From NCBI GenBank assembly GCA_001724265.1, contig MEDY01000318.1:1-64000 (forward strand): DNA of 64,000 nucleotides, written 5' to 3'. A model generated the notes under the pieces. The model did not search any database. It saw only the letters and a list, made by a program, of their open reading frames with translations, and had not been told where the DNA came from. The translations under genes were made by a program, and so were the position numbers. This stretch comes from Rhizaria sp. SCN 62-66. Lineage: Eukaryota; Rhizaria, unplaced. This document shows, one piece after another, positions 11,443 through 22,770 of this stretch. Position 1 is the first letter of the stretch; each line of letters starts with the position of its first letter.

Positions 11443-14400
11443 ATGTCGCAGCCCTCCGACGGCGGCAACAACAACGCTGGCGGTCACAGTGGCAGCGGCA
11501 ACGCTGGCTACTCCCGCTCGACTTCGTCCACAGCTGACTGGATCTCGCGCCAGAAAAAGGTACATATCTCAACCAAATCTCTCCATATTGCAGTATACCT
11601 TCACTGTCAACAACAAAAACTCTAATTTTCATTATTTCCTTCTTTTTATTTCATTTTAGATTGTTGGTAATGACAATGGCAACATTGCTGCCGCGGCCTC
11701 AGCTGCCGCGAAGCTCCGCGCCGCCTCTGCCTCTGCCAGCGCTGTGAGTCAGCATCAACAACAACAGCATCAACAACAGCGCCCCGCTGCCAAGTACACC
11801 AGCAAGGACATGATTGGCATGAAAGTTGCCCACTCACTCTCCGACCTCGGCCTCAACAACAACCCCTATGGTGACGATGATGACGGCGATGGTGGCAGCG
11901 GCGCTGGAATGGGGCAAAAGGGGGTGATGTTGACGCTTAAGGACCGTGAGACAGGGGTTTTGACCAAGAAAACCGTCCGTGGCATCGACTCCTTCTTCGA
12001 CGACGACGACGGGACTGACTCAATCTTCAGCTCTTCGAAGCCTAAATCAAGCAAAAACACCGCTAACGCTCACGATGACGACGACGAGGATGAGCTTGTC
12101 TCCATCGACATCTTAACCCAGCAAAAGCAGGCCAAAACCAACGCTCTTCGCGCCACAGCGAAAAAGGACGTCTACAGCGCGTATAAGAGTACTGCTGACT
12201 CCGCCGCCAACGACACTCTGCTCGCCCACTACGATGACTACGACACCGCGAATTACGGCAGCTACAACGACAGCAACGGCTCCGAGCAGTCCTCCGGGAC
12301 TGGCGACAAGAAAGGCGGGTTCATTCGTGTCGGTGTGAAGGGCCACAGCGGTGACGAGGGGGATTTTACTGAGTCAGCAGAAATGCGTGACCGTGCCGAC
12401 CGGGCCCGCCGTGGAGGGGCGGAGGCCTTTGCAGTCGATATCACTCAGGGCGGCTTAACTTCCCGCGACTACGACACTGGTGATGGCGGTAGCGAGAACA
12501 ACACCAACAAGACGCATACGTATCAGTCTGATTTCGAGACTCAACATCACGCGAGTGCAAGCGTTGGCTTTAAGAAGAAGAATAAGAACAAAGCCAATAA
12601 CAACCACGGTGAGATTGGCAGTGATGCGAACGGTGGTGCCGTAGGTTCGAGCCGTGATATCATCACCTCGCTCACGAACGCAGCCGGCAGCGGCAACAAC
12701 AACAACAACACTGCTGCTGATGCTGTTGTTGGGGAGAGTGTAAGTGGTGGCAGTAGTGACCGTGGCAACCGTGGCAGTCGCCGTGCCCCTCTCAACCCTC
12801 TGTCCACGGGCATCACGAGTACTGGTATCACGAGTACCGGCGGCATGAGTACTGTCGCAGGGACTTCCTCGGGTGCGAGTGTTTTGGCAGGCGCAACTGC
12901 CGACGAGCTTATCGCTGCGAAAAAACAAGCGTTACGTGACTCTGCGTACATGAAGGCTCTCCGGTCTGCCGAAGAGCAAACTCGCTTACTCTTACTTCCC
13001 GCTGGCTCCTCTTCTTCTGCTGCTGCTCGCGGCAGTGGCGGCGGTGGAGTGACCGTGGGCACCGCGAGTACCAGGGCGGGGGGTGTTCCGAGTACTGGGA
13101 GTTATAGCGCCACTGTGGAGAGTGAAGAGGCTGACTACGCGGCTGCGCTCACAGTCACCAGTGCTCCTCCCCCGGGAGTAATCGTGAGCAGCACGGGTAC
13201 CCTCACGGGACCCACGGGTACCGGCGGGGTGAGTGAAGTTGCGAGGCGTGCTGCCTTAATGCGGCAACGTGACGCAGAAGCAGCTGCCAAGGTCAAGGCG
13301 GAGGCTGCGGCTACGGCTTTGGCGTCAGTTGTCACAGACAGCGGCGCCCAACTGACTGTGAGCAGCTCGGGTACTGTTGGGGTCATGGGTACCCCTGCTG
13401 CTACGGTGAAGCGTGAGTACTCGTCGTTTATGACCGATGACGATATCATCAAGCCCGAACCTCGATCTAATGCCGCAACGGCCACTGCCACTGCGACTGT
13501 AACGGTTACTGCAACTGCGATGACTGATAACGACGCAAAGCCTCTCTTGCCTTCAAGCAACTCGCACAACGCCACCACAAGCACAACCGTCAAGCCAGAG
13601 CCTGCTTCTGCTTCCACTTCTGTCTCGGCTTCTGCTGAGTCAGCAGCAGCAGCGGCAGCTGAGATGGAACTGCGCTCACTGCGCCCTGATGCCACTTCAG
13701 CTCGGGAGTCTGCAGCTTATGCCGCTGCCTCCGCCGCCGCTGACGCCGCCGCCGCTGACGCCGCCGCCGCCGCCGCCGCTGAGAGCGCCAAGACTCAGGT
13801 GGAGGCTGATGCTAGTGGGGAGACGGAGCCTGCGAGTGCTGAGTTCAATCCCCGGTCGATGGCGGCCGTCTTGGCGATGGCGCGGCAACGGGGCCTGCTC
13901 CAGAGTAGCGCCAGCGGCGCCGGACAAGCCGGTCGCCGGTTGGAAGGGCGGGCTAAGGACCGCCGGACGGGGAGTTACTACGACGACTCCGACTCGGACT
14001 CGGACACCGATGCTGCCAATGCGAGTAACGCACAGACTAACGCCAGCGCTCGTGGCGGCCGCGGAAACAACAACAGTAACAACAATAATAACAACCGTCG
14101 TGGTGGCGGTGGTGGTAATGCGAACAGTGGCGAGCTTGTCATCGATGGGGTCGTCGTCGACACAAACGTCCACAAAAAGTTCGGCAAGATTGATCTAAGG
14201 TATACTGACAGTGAGGGTCGTGAGTTGACGCAACGTGAAGCCTTCCGTCAGATGTCCCACGCGTTCCATGGCACTGATGCCGGCAAGCGCAGTCAGGAAA
14301 AGGCGTTGAAGCAAAGGCAGATGGAACTCAAGCAGCGTGCCGCTGCTGCTGCGGCGAGCTCGATCTTCACTTCCAGCAATAACAACAACAGCACCAATGG

Positions 14401-14860
14401 CGCTGCGAGTGCTGTGGGATCCAGCAGCCTTAACGTTACTGGTGCGGCGGCGGCGATGGGTGGATACGTTGAGCTTGAAGATGGCAAGACTGCGATGCAA
14501 CGCATGGTGCAACTGGCTCGCGCAGGCGGCCTAACTTCCGGAGGCGGCCTAACTTCAGCGCAGCAAAGCGTCAGTGCGGGCGTTAAGGCTGAGCCTAGCG
14601 CTGCTCCTGCTGTTGGCGATGTTGCTGCCGCCGCTCCTGTCTATGCATCAACTCAAAGCGTAACCACCCAGGCGAACACTATTTTTTCTCGCTCAAGCTC
14701 GAGTCTGACTGCTGCGTCTGCTGCGGCGCCTGTCGCTGCGGGTGCGCCGGCTGCTGCTGTGGGTGGGATTGGTAGTGGCGATGCGCTGGGTCGCCGTGTT
14801 GGCGGGAAGATTGCACTGTCTTTGGCGCAGCCGACTGCAAAGAAGCCTCGCCTTCCTTGA
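11443..14860 (+). CDS. SART1: SART1/Snu66, U4/U6.U5 tri-snRNP protein
   Basis: Spliceosomal protein that joins U4/U6 to U5 in the tri-snRNP. Exon 1 is 11443-11559 (39 codons), the intron 11560-11659 is the shortest in the window (100 bases), exon 2 is 11660-14860; 1105 residues, stop TGA. Diagnostic blocks are WISRQKK at the exon 1 end, KDMIGMKVAHSLSDL followed by VMLTLKDRETGVL (the SART1 N-terminal block), RSMAAVLAMARQRGLL, and near the C-terminus GKIDLRYTDSEGREL plus REAFRQMSHAFHG, the most conserved SART1 stretch. Between the blocks lie long alanine, asparagine, serine and acidic runs. The family usually has about 600-800 residues, so low-complexity insertions account for the extra length. 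The intron's 5' site (GTACAT) is the only one in the set without G at +5. Confidence 0.9.
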
Positions 14861-15362
14861 GTCGCCACGTTACTAATCACAAAAACAAAGATATATCGCC
14901 ACCCGCAGTTATAAGGAGGCTTAATTTAGTACATAATTATATTTTACGTTGCAATACATATTATAGCAAGATTTTAGTTCGTGATAATGTGATTGGCGCC
15001 TGCTCTCGCGTGCAACAAATATGATTGACTCGAATCTGGCGTGGGGTTCCGAAAAAAGCTGTGGCGAGTTGCAGCCTGAATGAACGGCGCGGGCCGACCA
15101 ATGACGAAGAAGGCATATTTCAAGGGCATAAAAGCCAATATTCCACTCGACAGCTTGGAATGCCGCGGGTGTCTTGGGCTGTATGCGCGTGTTATTAACC
15201 TCTCATTTAAGTTTTGCTTTAACCAGCACCTGTGAAGGTTTCCAATTCCGCTCCCGAGCTAGTCCCTCCAATCGTGCCGATGACGAACCCTTTCCGACTC
15301 ACGCTTCCCCGCTCCTCCCCCGTCCTAATCCTCTTGTTCCGACCCGCCACAGACCCCGCGCG
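14861..15362. promoter_or_regulatory. Intergenic, SART1 3' side and phosphatase promoter
   Basis: About 500 bases. An upstream in-frame ATG at 15174 would extend the phosphatase but would bury its signal peptide, so I treat 15174-15362 as leader. A CATAAAAG stretch near 15126-15133 resembles a TATA element, but its distance to the start codon (~230 bases) makes this uncertain. Confidence 0.3.
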
Positions 15363-17756
15363 ATGCGCTTCGCCGGATACCTTCTCTGCCTCGTGTTGGC
15401 CTCTTCGGCCTTCATCTTGGCCACCGCCGCAGCGGCCGCCGCGTCCCACTCCAAGTCAAGCTCCAGCAGCAACAGCAAGCACTCTGCCGCCGCCAAGGCT
15501 GCTGCTGTTGCTCTCTCCTCCTCCGCTCCCGCCGGTTTCAACACCAAGACGTACGCCGCCGACGCCAACATCCCCATCGTTCCCCCCGAGCACCTCAAGC
15601 TCGAGAGCGTCTTCATGTTCGGCCGCCACGGTAACCGCGCTCCCGACCCACTCGTGGCCACCGTCTGCCCCAACCGTGCCGTCCAATCGAAGTTGTACAA
15701 GAAGCAGGGCTGCGGCCCCGGCGCGATGACCAACGTCGGTCTCCAATCCATCTGGGACCTCGGCACCTTCACCCACGATCAGTACGTGAAGACGGGCTAC
15801 GTGCCGAGCATGTACAATCGCCAGTTCGTCAACGTCCGCGCCGCTGCGTCTGACCGCACGCTCATCTCCGCCTCGGCGTGGGGGCAGACGGCCTTCCCGT
15901 CCCCGCCGCCCGGCGCACCCGCGAGCGCCCCGTCGATCCCCGTCGCGACTTTTTCGGTCCCTCCGACGCAGGATAACGTCGCCGAGGTCCGCAAGGCACG
16001 CTGTGCCGCCCGTCTTGAAGAGGATCTGGCAGAGTTTGACGCTGAAGCGGCACCGAAGCTGCTCGCCCAGTTCCGCCCCCTCATCAACAAGGTGTCCGCG
16101 GCCTGCGGGTTTGACATGACCACGACGCCCGAGGTGACTCACGGGGAGTTCTCGGTGCTCCAGGCTGTCAAGGACATTGCCGATGCGCTTACTGGTGACT
16201 TCCTTGAGGGCTTCCCCCGCATGGAGGGACTCTCTCAGGTACGTTCATGTCTTTGTACTCAACAAAATGAAAATAGGTTATCAAACTTACTCGCGAAACT
16301 TGATCTATCTACTTGTGCTTTTCCAAAATATTATTATATTCCCTCATGATATCTCATGTTCTGTTCTCACCCCCATCCTCGGTCTTTCTCTTTCTCTTTG
16401 CTTGGCTTTGTTTCCTCACTCCAGGCTGATGTAGAGGAGTTCCTCGCGTTCGCCGAGCTCATGTTCCACAAGCGCCACTACGGCGGCCGTGCCCAGCCCG
16501 CCTACCTCGCCGGTGCCGCCCCCAACCGCGTCGTCAAGATGTTCGACCGCCGCGTCTCGTGGAACGCCAACGAGACAGCCCGCGCCCTCTCCCTCCCGTC
16601 GCACCACGCGGCTCTGGCCGCCGCCGCCGAAGCTGCGGCCGCCGAAGAAGGCTCCGTGCTGCCCGTCAAGGCCCCTCGCCGCGTCTTCGCCTTCCACTGC
16701 CACCGCGAGATCCTGTACGGCTTGATCAAGTTCCTCGGGCTCCGCGTCGATGTTGCGCGCCCCGGCCTCCCGCGCGGACTCGTCCACCCCGGCTCCGGCA
16801 TCTTCTTCGAGCTGTGGCGCGACCCCGCCGCCGCCGAGGCCGCGCAGCTGGCCAACGCTGAGGAGCCCGCGCTGGACCCGAACCGCGCCAACAAGCTCCG
16901 CTACGAGCCCTCCCCGGTCGACGCGGGATACTACGTCCGCGCCGTCGTCTGGGTCCCCTGCTGGCCCGGCGACGGGGTCTCCACCGCGGCCAACGATACC
17001 GCTCCCGCGTATTGCCCCGGCCGCGTCCGCGTTCTGCCTGGCTGTGGCGGGACGGAGTTCTGCCGTTACGACCGCTTCAAGCAGCTTCTGTCCGGGAACT
17101 TCAAGGCTGTCGGTGGTGACTTCCGTCGTCAGTGCCCGATGGAGCCGGAAGGCGCTGAGGTCGTCCTGGCTGCGGCCAAGCAGAAGGCTGCTACGGCCGC
17201 TAAGAAGGCCGCGACTGCTCACGGCCACAAGGGCAAGGGCAAGTCCGCTGCTCACGGTCACAAGGGTAAGCATGGTGCGGCGAGCCACAAGCTCATGATG
17301 CTCGAGTCCGCGGGTACCGCCGGTACCCATGCTGCTCACGGTCTCTCCGCCGCGGACGCCGACGATGACTCTGAGGCTGCGCTGCACGCTGCCGATGAGG
17401 ACGAGGACGTCGCTGACGCTTACGCCGCCCTTGCTGCGGCCTACGGTGCTCCCCCGATGGCTTCCGCCGCCGCCGTGCCACCCGCCTACAAGGGGATGAC
17501 CCACGCCTTCACCCCGTCCGTCGCCGCCGCTACCGGCGGCTACGGGGTCAGCGGCGCTGGCGTCGGCGCTGGTGTCGGGATGAAGGCCACCGGTCCTATG
17601 GGTACCTCCGCGGGCTTCGCGACGGGTGTCAACGGTGCCGGTGTGGGCTTCGGCGCCGGCGCCGGCGTCGGCATGCCCGGTGGCGCTGGCGCCGCTCCGG
17701 GGGGCGGTGTCGGCGTGGGCGCGTGGGTGCAGCGCGCTGCTGCGTTCATCAACTGA
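15363..17756 (+). CDS. Secreted histidine acid phosphatase (MINPP/phytase-like)
   Basis: Two-step phosphomonoesterase of the histidine phosphatase superfamily, secreted or luminal. Exons 15363-16238 and 16425-17756 (CAG then GTACGT, phase 0), 735 residues, TGA stop. Signal peptide residues 1-26. The catalytic loop is FMFGRHGNRAP, with the nucleophile His89 in RHGxRxP. The C-terminal active-site region reads AFHCHREILYGLIKFLGL (from about residue 381), where most relatives have HD or HAE; here H385-R-E387 or H383 would supply the second His and acid. GSGIFFELWR further on is the usual family strand. After residue ~580 there are histidine/lysine-rich repeats (AHGHKGKGK and variants) and then a glycine/alanine-rich tail, neither part of the enzyme. 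Substrate unknown; inositol phosphates are one possibility. Confidence 0.83.
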
Positions 17757-18038
17757 TTGAGATGAGACCGGAAAACGAAGACAAACTCTCGACTATTCGT
17801 CTTTCTCTCTCTACAAAGACAACAACTGCTGTATATTTATATTGCGACGTATTTGTGTCGCATTTCAGTATGTTGTTGCTGATGCGTGTTTTTTCGTATG
17901 ACACGCGTTGTTGAATTATTTTCCCGTTCAAAGATTGTAATTTGTTGTTGTTAATTTGATTCCTTGTGCTCTTGTTCTGTTCTTGCTGTTTCGACTCTGG
18001 TATCGCTGCACACAAACTCGGTTTCTAAAAATCGACCT

Positions 18039-18040
<2 letters not shown>

Positions 18041-18069
<29 letters not shown>
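18041..18069. repeat. (GTT)n microsatellite
   Basis: Nearly ten uninterrupted GTT units in intergenic DNA. Similar AAC/GTT runs occur inside exons, where they encode polyasparagine (for example in SART1 and the giant coiled-coil gene). Confidence 0.95.
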
Positions 18070-18210
18070 CGATGGTACATACTGCTCTCCATATGCTTCT
18101 TAATCTATCTGTACGATTGACTGACTCCACATGCACTCAATACACTCCGATATATTGATTCTCACGCTTATCTTCGACCTGCCGACAACAATGCGCTCGC
18201 CATGTGTTAT

Positions 18211-18229
18211 TACATGTACATGTACATGT
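18211..18229. repeat. Palindromic TACATG repeat
   Basis: Three tandem TACATG units form a perfect self-complementary stretch in the intergenic space. It could form a short hairpin in RNA; no function assigned. Confidence 0.85.
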
Positions 18230-18431
18230 GAAATGTGACCGGGATTTGAAGTGGTATTTGTATTATTTGTGAAAGAATAGATAGAAGATAGAAATCAGGC
18301 CCTAATCCTTCGCTCATATGACTATAGATTAGATACATTATTGTGATAAAGAACAAAGAGCACATGGTGTTATATACTCCGAGACTGCTGTCATTATTGA
18401 CTGACAGACTGACTGTAGAAAATCACACTGT

Positions 18432-20151
18432 TCACTTCTTACTCTCCTCCGTGTTTGTCTCACTGTTACCAAACGCGCTGCCGGTCCACGTCTCCCCACC
18501 CCCATTCTTCTCCAAATACGCGGCACGCACACTGCCCCCCACACGGTCAAGCTCACTCTCCATCCGCTCTAAGGGGGTACTTACACCGACACCACCAGTC
18601 GCCTTGACAGCAGCCGCCAGAGCCGCCGCCCCCGCCGCCGCATCGGCCATCGAACTCGTTGCTGAGTGGCCATGAGCAGCGGGAGAATATGCTGAGTCAG
18701 CAACAGACGGCACCACGGCCGCCACGGCCGCGGGCGGCAGAGTGTCCCGCGGGCCAAGCAGCACAAACTCACTCAACGCCGGGGACGCCGCAAGTGCCGC
18801 CCGCAAGCTCGGATCCGCCACCTCGGCCAGCAACGGCGCGATCCCAGCGGCGCGGGCACGGACAAGCTCCAGTTGCGCCAGCGACTGTGCACGGAGGGAG
18901 GCGCGGGCGGCGATGAGGGCCGCATGGGCAGTGACGCGCGCAGAGGCCACGGGGGCGGCGGCGAGGACGGAGACGGACTCGCAGGCGAAACCCATCGGGG
19001 ACAGCATCGCAGTCAGCGCTTCCTGTGGCCGCCGCGAAAACCGAGAGAAAAAAAATAAGGTAATGAGTGCAAAATGTGATAAAATGTGAGATTTTTTGAG
19101 AGTTTAGGGTTTTGTAGTGCAGTTTTGTGGATACAAGAGTGGTATAACAGTTAAGAGGTACATTTTGGCTTGTGGGATTGGTATCACAATGCCCCTTCAT
19201 TGCCATCCCAATTTGAAACATGAAAAACGATCATTAAAGAAATATCAGTATTTGGGAGATATATATATACGTGTTTTTTGTGAAACATGATGACATACCT
19301 GAGCGCGCGCGAGCGCCGGAGCGCCCAGCGTCGCAGCCTCCGCCTCCGTGGCGTTAGCAGCGGCACCAATGGCGGGGACGGCGACGGGCGAAGTAGACGC
19401 GGCCGCCGCCGCCGCGAGTGCAAGCGTCTCTTCCGTGGTCAACGGTGCCAGGGCAGCGCGGATAGCACGTGCCGCAAGTGCCGGGAACGTCGACTGGACA
19501 TTACTCGCCATCTCAAACGCAAGCGAAGGAGTGATGACACGGACTTGCACAGTTGCGACGAGAGACAGAGGACGGCCATCGAGTGCGGTGACGGTGGTGT
19601 CAGGCAACATGAAACGCATGGGGTACATGTACAGCAAGTGGACGGGATACGGGTCCACCGCACGCTTGAACACGCGCGCGATTAAGTTAGGCCGCGGCAG
19701 CCTAGAGCAGAGAAAAAGCAAAGAAGGAAAAAAAGAGAGATGTCAGATGGATACAAAAACAAGATAAATATGATCTAGATGCGTACTTATGAAGGTAAAA
19801 CAATGCATATACGTTGATAGCGTACAAATTAATAATACTGGGGTGTTTTGGATTCAAATGTGATTGTTATGGCGAGATAGATATTGTGGCGTACTTAAGG
19901 GTCTCGCGAGGGCCAGCTGAGACAACGGAACCGTCCCCCTTGCGGCAGAAAGCAAACGAGTCCGCCGGCACAGTGAGCGACGATACAGCGATCTCAGTGC
20001 GGAAGAACCGCTCGAGAGTGGCGATGTTGCGGCGAGTCAGATACACAACGGAGCTTGAACTAGCAGGAGCACCAGAAGTGACAGCGGCAGCGCTGATGCT
20101 AGTGGTGAGACGAGACACCGGGAGGCGCGTCAAAGAACGCACGGCGCGCAT
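18432..20151 (-). CDS. SPFH (stomatin/prohibitin-like) domain protein, possibly mitochondrial
   Basis: Exons 19895-20151, 19299-19701 and 18432-19022; introns are phase 2 and phase 0; 416 residues, TGA stop. The N-terminus (MRAVRSLTRLPVSRLTTSIS) is basic, hydroxylated and free of acids, as in mitochondrial presequences. Residues ~65-190 resemble an SPFH domain: VPADSFAFCRKGDG, then LPDTTVTALDGRPLSLVATV followed by VQVRV, equivalent to the 'dG..v.v.atv.yrv' strand pair of prohibitins and stomatins, and then AARAIRAALAPLTTEETLA. The C-terminal exon is an alanine-rich helical segment. SPFH proteins assemble into membrane rings or scaffolds. The similarity is moderate and based on pattern, and no N-terminal membrane segment is evident, so the family call is tentative; gene structure is better supported than function. 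Confidence 0.55.
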
Positions 20152-20983
20152 GTCGTGCTCTAAAAACCACAAAATAAAAACAGTGTGCAACGTGGATATG
20201 AGTGCATTATCCAGAAAATGAAATATGTTGCGATGTAATGAGATGTTTAGGTGTTTCGGCGTGGCCGGAGGCTTCAGGAAGCAAAATGCACCGGTGTCGG
20301 ACTAGCCCAGCGCAGTGTAGCAAGCAGTTGCAGCGGGATAACAGCGGCCCTCGCATAGCCAGCGTGATGGGACATGCACGTGTAGCGGAAATGAGTGCTA
20401 GATGGCCAGGCTTGGCAGTCTGTGGCAGCCCGGCGTTCGGGTTCCAGAGGCGTGGGCTCAGCCCCCAGAGAAGACAAACAAAGTGCTCTGTGGAAACTAA
20501 GATCGTCGAAAGGCGCCTTATAAAAAGCACAACTAATTATAGAAACACCATTACCCTTGGAAATCGTCATGGCTGCGTTATCTGTCGATGCCTTCCGGCC
20601 TTTTCCGGTAGGGCCCGAACGCTGATGGGGCCATCAAACCAAGCCACCACAAATCGCCTTGTGACTGTGAGCATCAGCTGACCGCCGAGACTGAGAGACG
20701 AGTTGCAGTCAGATAGGCGAAGACCAGGGGGTGTGAATCAGCATCTTAGCGCAACCCGGCGTGCTTTCTGTCCTAGTGGTTTTGCGGATCTGCTTTATGT
20801 CAGAGATGTTAACAACAATTTTCTATCTAGTCTCTATTTTGCATGCGTACTGACGAGCGTTCCAGCGCGCTGCATGTCTTCTCTCACTTCCCGCTCCCCG
20901 CCGTTGTCTCACTCCCCCTCTCGCCGCTCCCACCGACCACTTGCTCCGCTTCCCGAACTCCAGTCCACCAGCCCGCGCAGCCC
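20152..20983. promoter_or_regulatory. Divergent intergenic region with a GC-richer block
   Basis: About 830 bases between divergent start codons. Bases ~20230-20530 are clearly less AT-rich than other intergenic DNA here and contain short inverted repeats such as GGGCTCAGCCC, yet no plausible protein. On the minus strand a TTATAAGG precedes the block. It may be promoter sequence or a non-coding RNA gene; I cannot match it to a known RNA. Confidence 0.3.
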
Positions 20984-22770
20984 ATGGTGTCCTTCCCGCC
21001 CGCGTCCTGCGTTGCGGCCTCGCGCTTTGTGTCGCCGCGGTCCCGCTCCTCTGGCGGCCTGATTTCCCTCCTCGCTCTTGTCGTGGTATGCGCGCTTGCT
21101 CTGTTCGTCACTCCCGCCGAGGCCGTGCGTCGCCGTCCTACCAAGATGTCCAACAACCCCGTCTCAACGCAGTACACGCCCGAGCCGCACCACTCGCTTC
21201 ACGCCCCCATGGACACGTCGCAGTCGTACTTCACTTTCGGCGGCTCCACTGTCGCGACGAAGAAGTACATGCGTCTTACTCCCTCCACCCAGGACCGTAA
21301 GGGATTCGTCTGGAATGAGTATCCCATGGAGTCGGACGACTTTGAGGTTGAGGTCAAGCTTGAGATTTTCTCTACGCCACACTTTGGTGGTGATGGTATG
21401 GGTATTTGGTTCCTGAATGCTGAGCAGGATCCCTCCGTTTCGTCCGAGCCTTCCGCTCTTCAGGTGCGTTCCTTACTTCTTCTTCCAACTCATATAGCTC
21501 CACGACATATACTCTCCTCCAGAAATGTCGCTGATGTTAAGTTATCATAACTTCTATTGTATTATATATTCGAAAATCATTTCTATCAGCTGAGGTATAC
21601 GCTCACTATCTTTTTTTTGTTTACATGGAAAACAGGGCAATATTTTCGGCATGCGTGAGGATTTCAAGGGTGTCGGCATCTTGCTCGACGTCTACGACAA
21701 CGACTCCAAGCGCAACAACCCGTCCATCTTTGTTGTCAAGAACGACAACGGCAAGTTCCAGTACTCCCACGACCAAGATTTCGAGGACGCAATGCTCCGC
21801 ACTGTCCCCTCCAGTCTTAAGATGGAAGGCGCTACACAGGACTCCTACCGCTGCGTCGCCGATATCCGTAACTTACACCGTCCTATCAAGTTACTCGCGA
21901 AATACCTCAACCGTGTGATGCACGTGTATCTTGATACCGAAGACGGTCAGGGCTACCGCCTCTGTCTTGCTGTCGAGATCCCCGGCCAGCATCCCACTGA
22001 TCCCACCAAGTCCACGCTGAGGGACTCGCACCTTGTCTTCACCGCCGCCACCGGCCAGGTACGTTCCTTTATCTGACGGTAAAACAAAACTATGTAATAT
22101 AATTTGTCATAATCTCTCTTACTCCTTGTTTTTAGAATAAGATTGTTCAATTCGTCGAGATTCCTTCCTAATCCGTTTCTGACTCCCACCCATATCTGTC
22201 TTTTTGGCTTAATTTTGTTTCCGTTCGACCCGACTGATTTAGGTTGCTGACAACATGGACCTCGTTGAGATCACCACTCGCTACCTCAAGAACACCGACT
22301 CCCGCCCTGACATGCGTGAAATCGGTTCTTTCGGCTCCTCCGGCACCGGCTCCCTCTTCGCACAGTTGTTTTGGTTCATTATCACACTCCTCGGCATTGG
22401 TTTCCTCGGACTCACGGCCTACGAGTACCAGGAGTACCGCGCCATGCTGCGTGACCACGTCGATGCCGTCGCCGTTGCCCACCGGTTGAACGCCTACACT
22501 CTCCCCCACTTTTACGCTCACTGCGGCGTCTCGCTGTGTCTCCTTCTCTCCATGTCCTGGATTGCGTTCGCCATCAACGCGCCTCTGCTCATTGTCCGCC
22601 TGGTTCTGCACAAGTACGGCGCGCTGATGCTCTCCTCGGCTCAGATTGCGCGCTTCTCTGCCCGTGGTAGCGGTATCCTCGGCATGAGCCCCGACTCACG
22701 GTACTTCCTTGCACTGGGTACCTATGGTATCGCGGCTCTGGTTTACTGCTACCAGCTCTTTGGCAACTGA
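20984..22770 (+). CDS. L-type lectin fused to a cornichon domain (ER cargo receptor fusion)
   Basis: Exons 20984-21463, 21636-22058, 22243-22770; all introns phase 0; 476 residues, TGA stop. A signal peptide ends near residue 47 (CALALFVTPAEA). Residues ~70-315 are an ERGIC-53/VIP36-type lectin domain: GGDGMGIWFLN, GVGILLDVYDND then NNPSIFVV (calcium and mannose loops) and the closing TGQVADNMDLVEI. Usual relatives then have a stalk, one membrane helix and a short tail. Here residues ~338-476 instead form a multi-helix region matching cornichon (CNIH/Erv14): HRLNAYTLPHFYAHCG, LCLLLSMSWIAFAINAP and a final hydrophobic segment ending CYQLFGN. Cornichon length (~135-160) fits. Both parts are ER-to-Golgi cargo receptors working with COPII, and SEC24 lies 4 kb away. 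Exon 3 carries the lectin end and the whole cornichon part, so the fusion is not made by my splicing. Confidence 0.85.

Larger units (their letters stand above)
17757..18431. other. Intergenic between convergent genes, with simple repeats
   Basis: About 675 AT-rich bases between the phosphatase and the SPFH-like gene, holding a GTT microsatellite and a TACATG palindromic repeat (listed separately). No coding content seen. Confidence 0.5.

Noticed and set aside
15174-15362. N-terminal extension of the acid phosphatase from an upstream ATG
   Set aside because: It would place 63 residues before a good signal peptide; the ATG at 15363 is the better start.
18041-18069. Simple repeats as part of a CRISPR or satellite array
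   Set aside because: It is a plain trinucleotide run without spacers; no CRISPR-like arrangement exists in the window.
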